Shown in pieces: positions 56,001 to 59,000 of a DNA stretch of 64,000 bases. Position numbers and translations under genes: made by a program. Numbering within the stretch: position 1 is the stretch's first letter; every line of letters begins with the position of its first letter. The notes beneath the pieces are model-generated. The model searched no databases. It was not told the DNA's origin and was given only the letters and a program-made list of their open reading frames with translations. This stretch comes from Bathymodiolus brooksi (taxonomy: Eukaryota; Mollusca; Bivalvia; Mytilida; Modiolidae). Location: positions 62,630,397 through 62,694,396 of the forward strand of contig OY804588.1 in the NCBI GenBank assembly GCA_963680875.1, in the 5' to 3' direction.

Positions 56001-59000
56001 TTCATCATACCCATGAAAACCACTCAAATTGTTACTCAAAGAATAAAAATGAATTCATGGTATTCAAGAAAAAAAAGGCAAATACAGTTTTGCTTTGTAT
56101 TGGCTGAGTAATTTATTATTGTTTAGCACCAATTTAGAAATTTTTCAGCCATATGATGGCAAGGCCAAGTTACATTCCGATGAGATGATGTCTGCTTTGC
56201 ACTAGACTTGCACGCTTAGTTGTTTTTTTTTACTGAAATAACAGTCCATGGGTAGACATGTCGCTCCACTTGGACACATTATCCTGATTGCAAACCAACC
56301 AGTCTTTACTCTTATTCATTAATGCTGTGTGCTCAGTGGAGAAACAGCAAATACCAGTTTTATAGTAGATTTTGTGTTTTGAATTTGGTTTAACTCTAAC
56401 CCATAAACTACCACACTCGAGGAGAGTATGTAACTCTAACCCATAAACTACCACACTCGAGGTGAGTATGTAACTCTAACCCATAAACTACCACACTCGA
56501 GGTGAGTATGTAACTCTAACCCATAAACTACCACACTCGAGGAGAGTATGTAACCATTACACTTCCAATGTGGTTTTACTCTAACCCATAAACTACCACA
56601 CTCGAGGAGAGTATGTAACCATTACACTTCCAATGTGGTTTTACTCTAACCCATAAACTACCACACTCGAGGCGAGTATGTAACCATTACACTTCCAATG
56701 TGGTTTTACTCTAACCCATAAACTACCACACTCGAGGCGAGTATGTAACCATTACACTTCCAATGTGGTTTTACTCTAACCCATAAACTACCACACTCGA
56801 GGCGAGTATGTAACCATTACACTTCCAATGTGGTTTTACTCTAACCCATAAACTACCACACTCGAGGAGAGTATGTAACCATTACACTTCCAATGTGGTT
56901 TTACTCTAACCCATAAACTACCACACTCGAGGCGAGTATTTAACCATTACACTTCCAATGTGGTTTTACTCTAACCCATAAACTACCACACTCGAGGCGA
57001 GTATGTAACCATTACACTTCCAATGTGGTTTTACTCTAACCCATAAACTACCACACTCGAGGAGAGTATGTAACCATTACACTTCCAATGTGGTTTTACT
57101 CTAACCCATAAACTACCACACTCGAGGAGAGTATGTAACCATTACACTTCCAATGTGGTTTTACTCTAACCCATAAACTACCACACTCGAGGAGAGTATG
57201 TAACCATTACACTTCCAATGTGGTTTTACTCTAACCCATAAACTACCACACTCGAGGAGAGTATGTAACCATTACACTTCCAATGTGGTTTTACTCTAAC
57301 CCATAAACTACCACACTCGAGGCGAGTATGTAACCATTACACTTCCAATGTGGTTTTACTCTAACCCATAAACTACCACACTCGAGGCGAGTATGTAACC
57401 ATTACACTTCCAATGTGGTTTTACTCTAACCCATAAACTACCACACTCGAGGAGAGTATGTAACCATTACACTTCCAATTTGGTTTTACTCTAACCCATA
57501 AACTACCACACTCGAGGCGAGTATGTAACCATTACACTTCCAATGTGGTTTTACTCTAACCCATAAACTACCACACTCGAGGCGAGTATGTAACCATTAC
57601 ACTTCCAATGTGGTTTTACTCTAACCCATAAACTACCACACTCGAGGCGAGTATGTAACCATTACACTTCCAATGTGGTTTTACTCTAACCCATAAACTA
57701 CCACACTCGAGGCGAGTATGTAACCATTACACTTCCAATTTGGTTTTACTCTAACCCATAAACTACCACACTCGAGGCGAGTATGTAACCATTACACTTC
57801 CAATTTGGTTTTACTCTAACCCATAAACTACCACACTCGAGGCGAGTATGTAACCATTACACTTCCAATTTGGTTTTACTCTAACCCATAAACTACCACA
57901 CTCGAGGCGAGTATGTAACCATTACACTTCCAATTTGGTTTTACTCTAACCCATAAACTACCACACTCGAGGCGAGTATGTAACCATTACACTTCCAATG
58001 TGGTTTTACTCTAACCCATAAACTACCACACTCGAGGAGAGTATTTAACCATTACACTTCCAATGTGGTTTTACTCTAACCCATAAACTACCACACTCGA
58101 GGCGAGTATTTAACCATTACACTTCCAATGTGGTTTCTTTTATGTACAATTTTTCAAATGAAACAAATAAAAAAAAATCTGTATTGCAAGTAAAATTCAA
58201 AATGTATGAGATGGCAGTACTGGGGTCACATGGGTGCTTGACATGTTTGCATTTCATGTGAAAAACTTGACTTTAATCATTGATGCTCTGTGATTTTCCC
58301 GGGGAACTCATGGCTCATTGTTGCTAAATTTGGTTGACAATTTAATGATAAAATCAATTCAAACAATTAGTAATTGTATTAACAGTAGTCAAACTCTTAT
58401 AAGACAACCCTTTCTGCAATGGAAAAAATAAAAGGGACAATTTAGTAGTATTTTAGTATCTCTGTGCATCTGAAATCTGGGCTGACCTTTTTAGAGGGGG
58501 ATTACTGTACTTCTATTTTATTTCATTTGACTCTCTTTTTCGGAAAGACCATATTATGTTGTACATTATGTTTTTTGTTCTTTTAGCCTAAAGAATTGAA
58601 GCCTTTGTGTAGAGGAGGAATTCCAGACAGGTTCAGAAAACAAGTTTGGCGACAATTGGTACATTATAAAGTTAGAGACATCATAGAAGAAAAGGGTCCA
58701 CATTATTTCAGAAATCTGTGTAGTCACTTACCAGATTCACCTGTAAGTATACAGTTGAACTTGTCCTATGTGATTTTCCAAGGGAGCATGAAATATGGTC
58801 TCAATACACAGGTTGTGATTAAATACAGGTCTAATTAATATGAAATCCACTGTAAAGTGAAATTAAAATTGAGGTCATCATAATACAAGTTATTGCTTAA
58901 TTTGAGGTGGTCACTAAAGCAGGTTTTAATATATAATAAACCAAGAATATACTATAAACTGACTATCTTATAAAGTTTTAATATTTTGACATGTTTAAAA

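Noticed and set aside
31188..58133. CRISPR-like regular repeats (55-bp and 66-bp arrays)
   Set aside because: Units are contiguous without unique spacers, there are no cas-like genes, and the DNA is from an animal genome.
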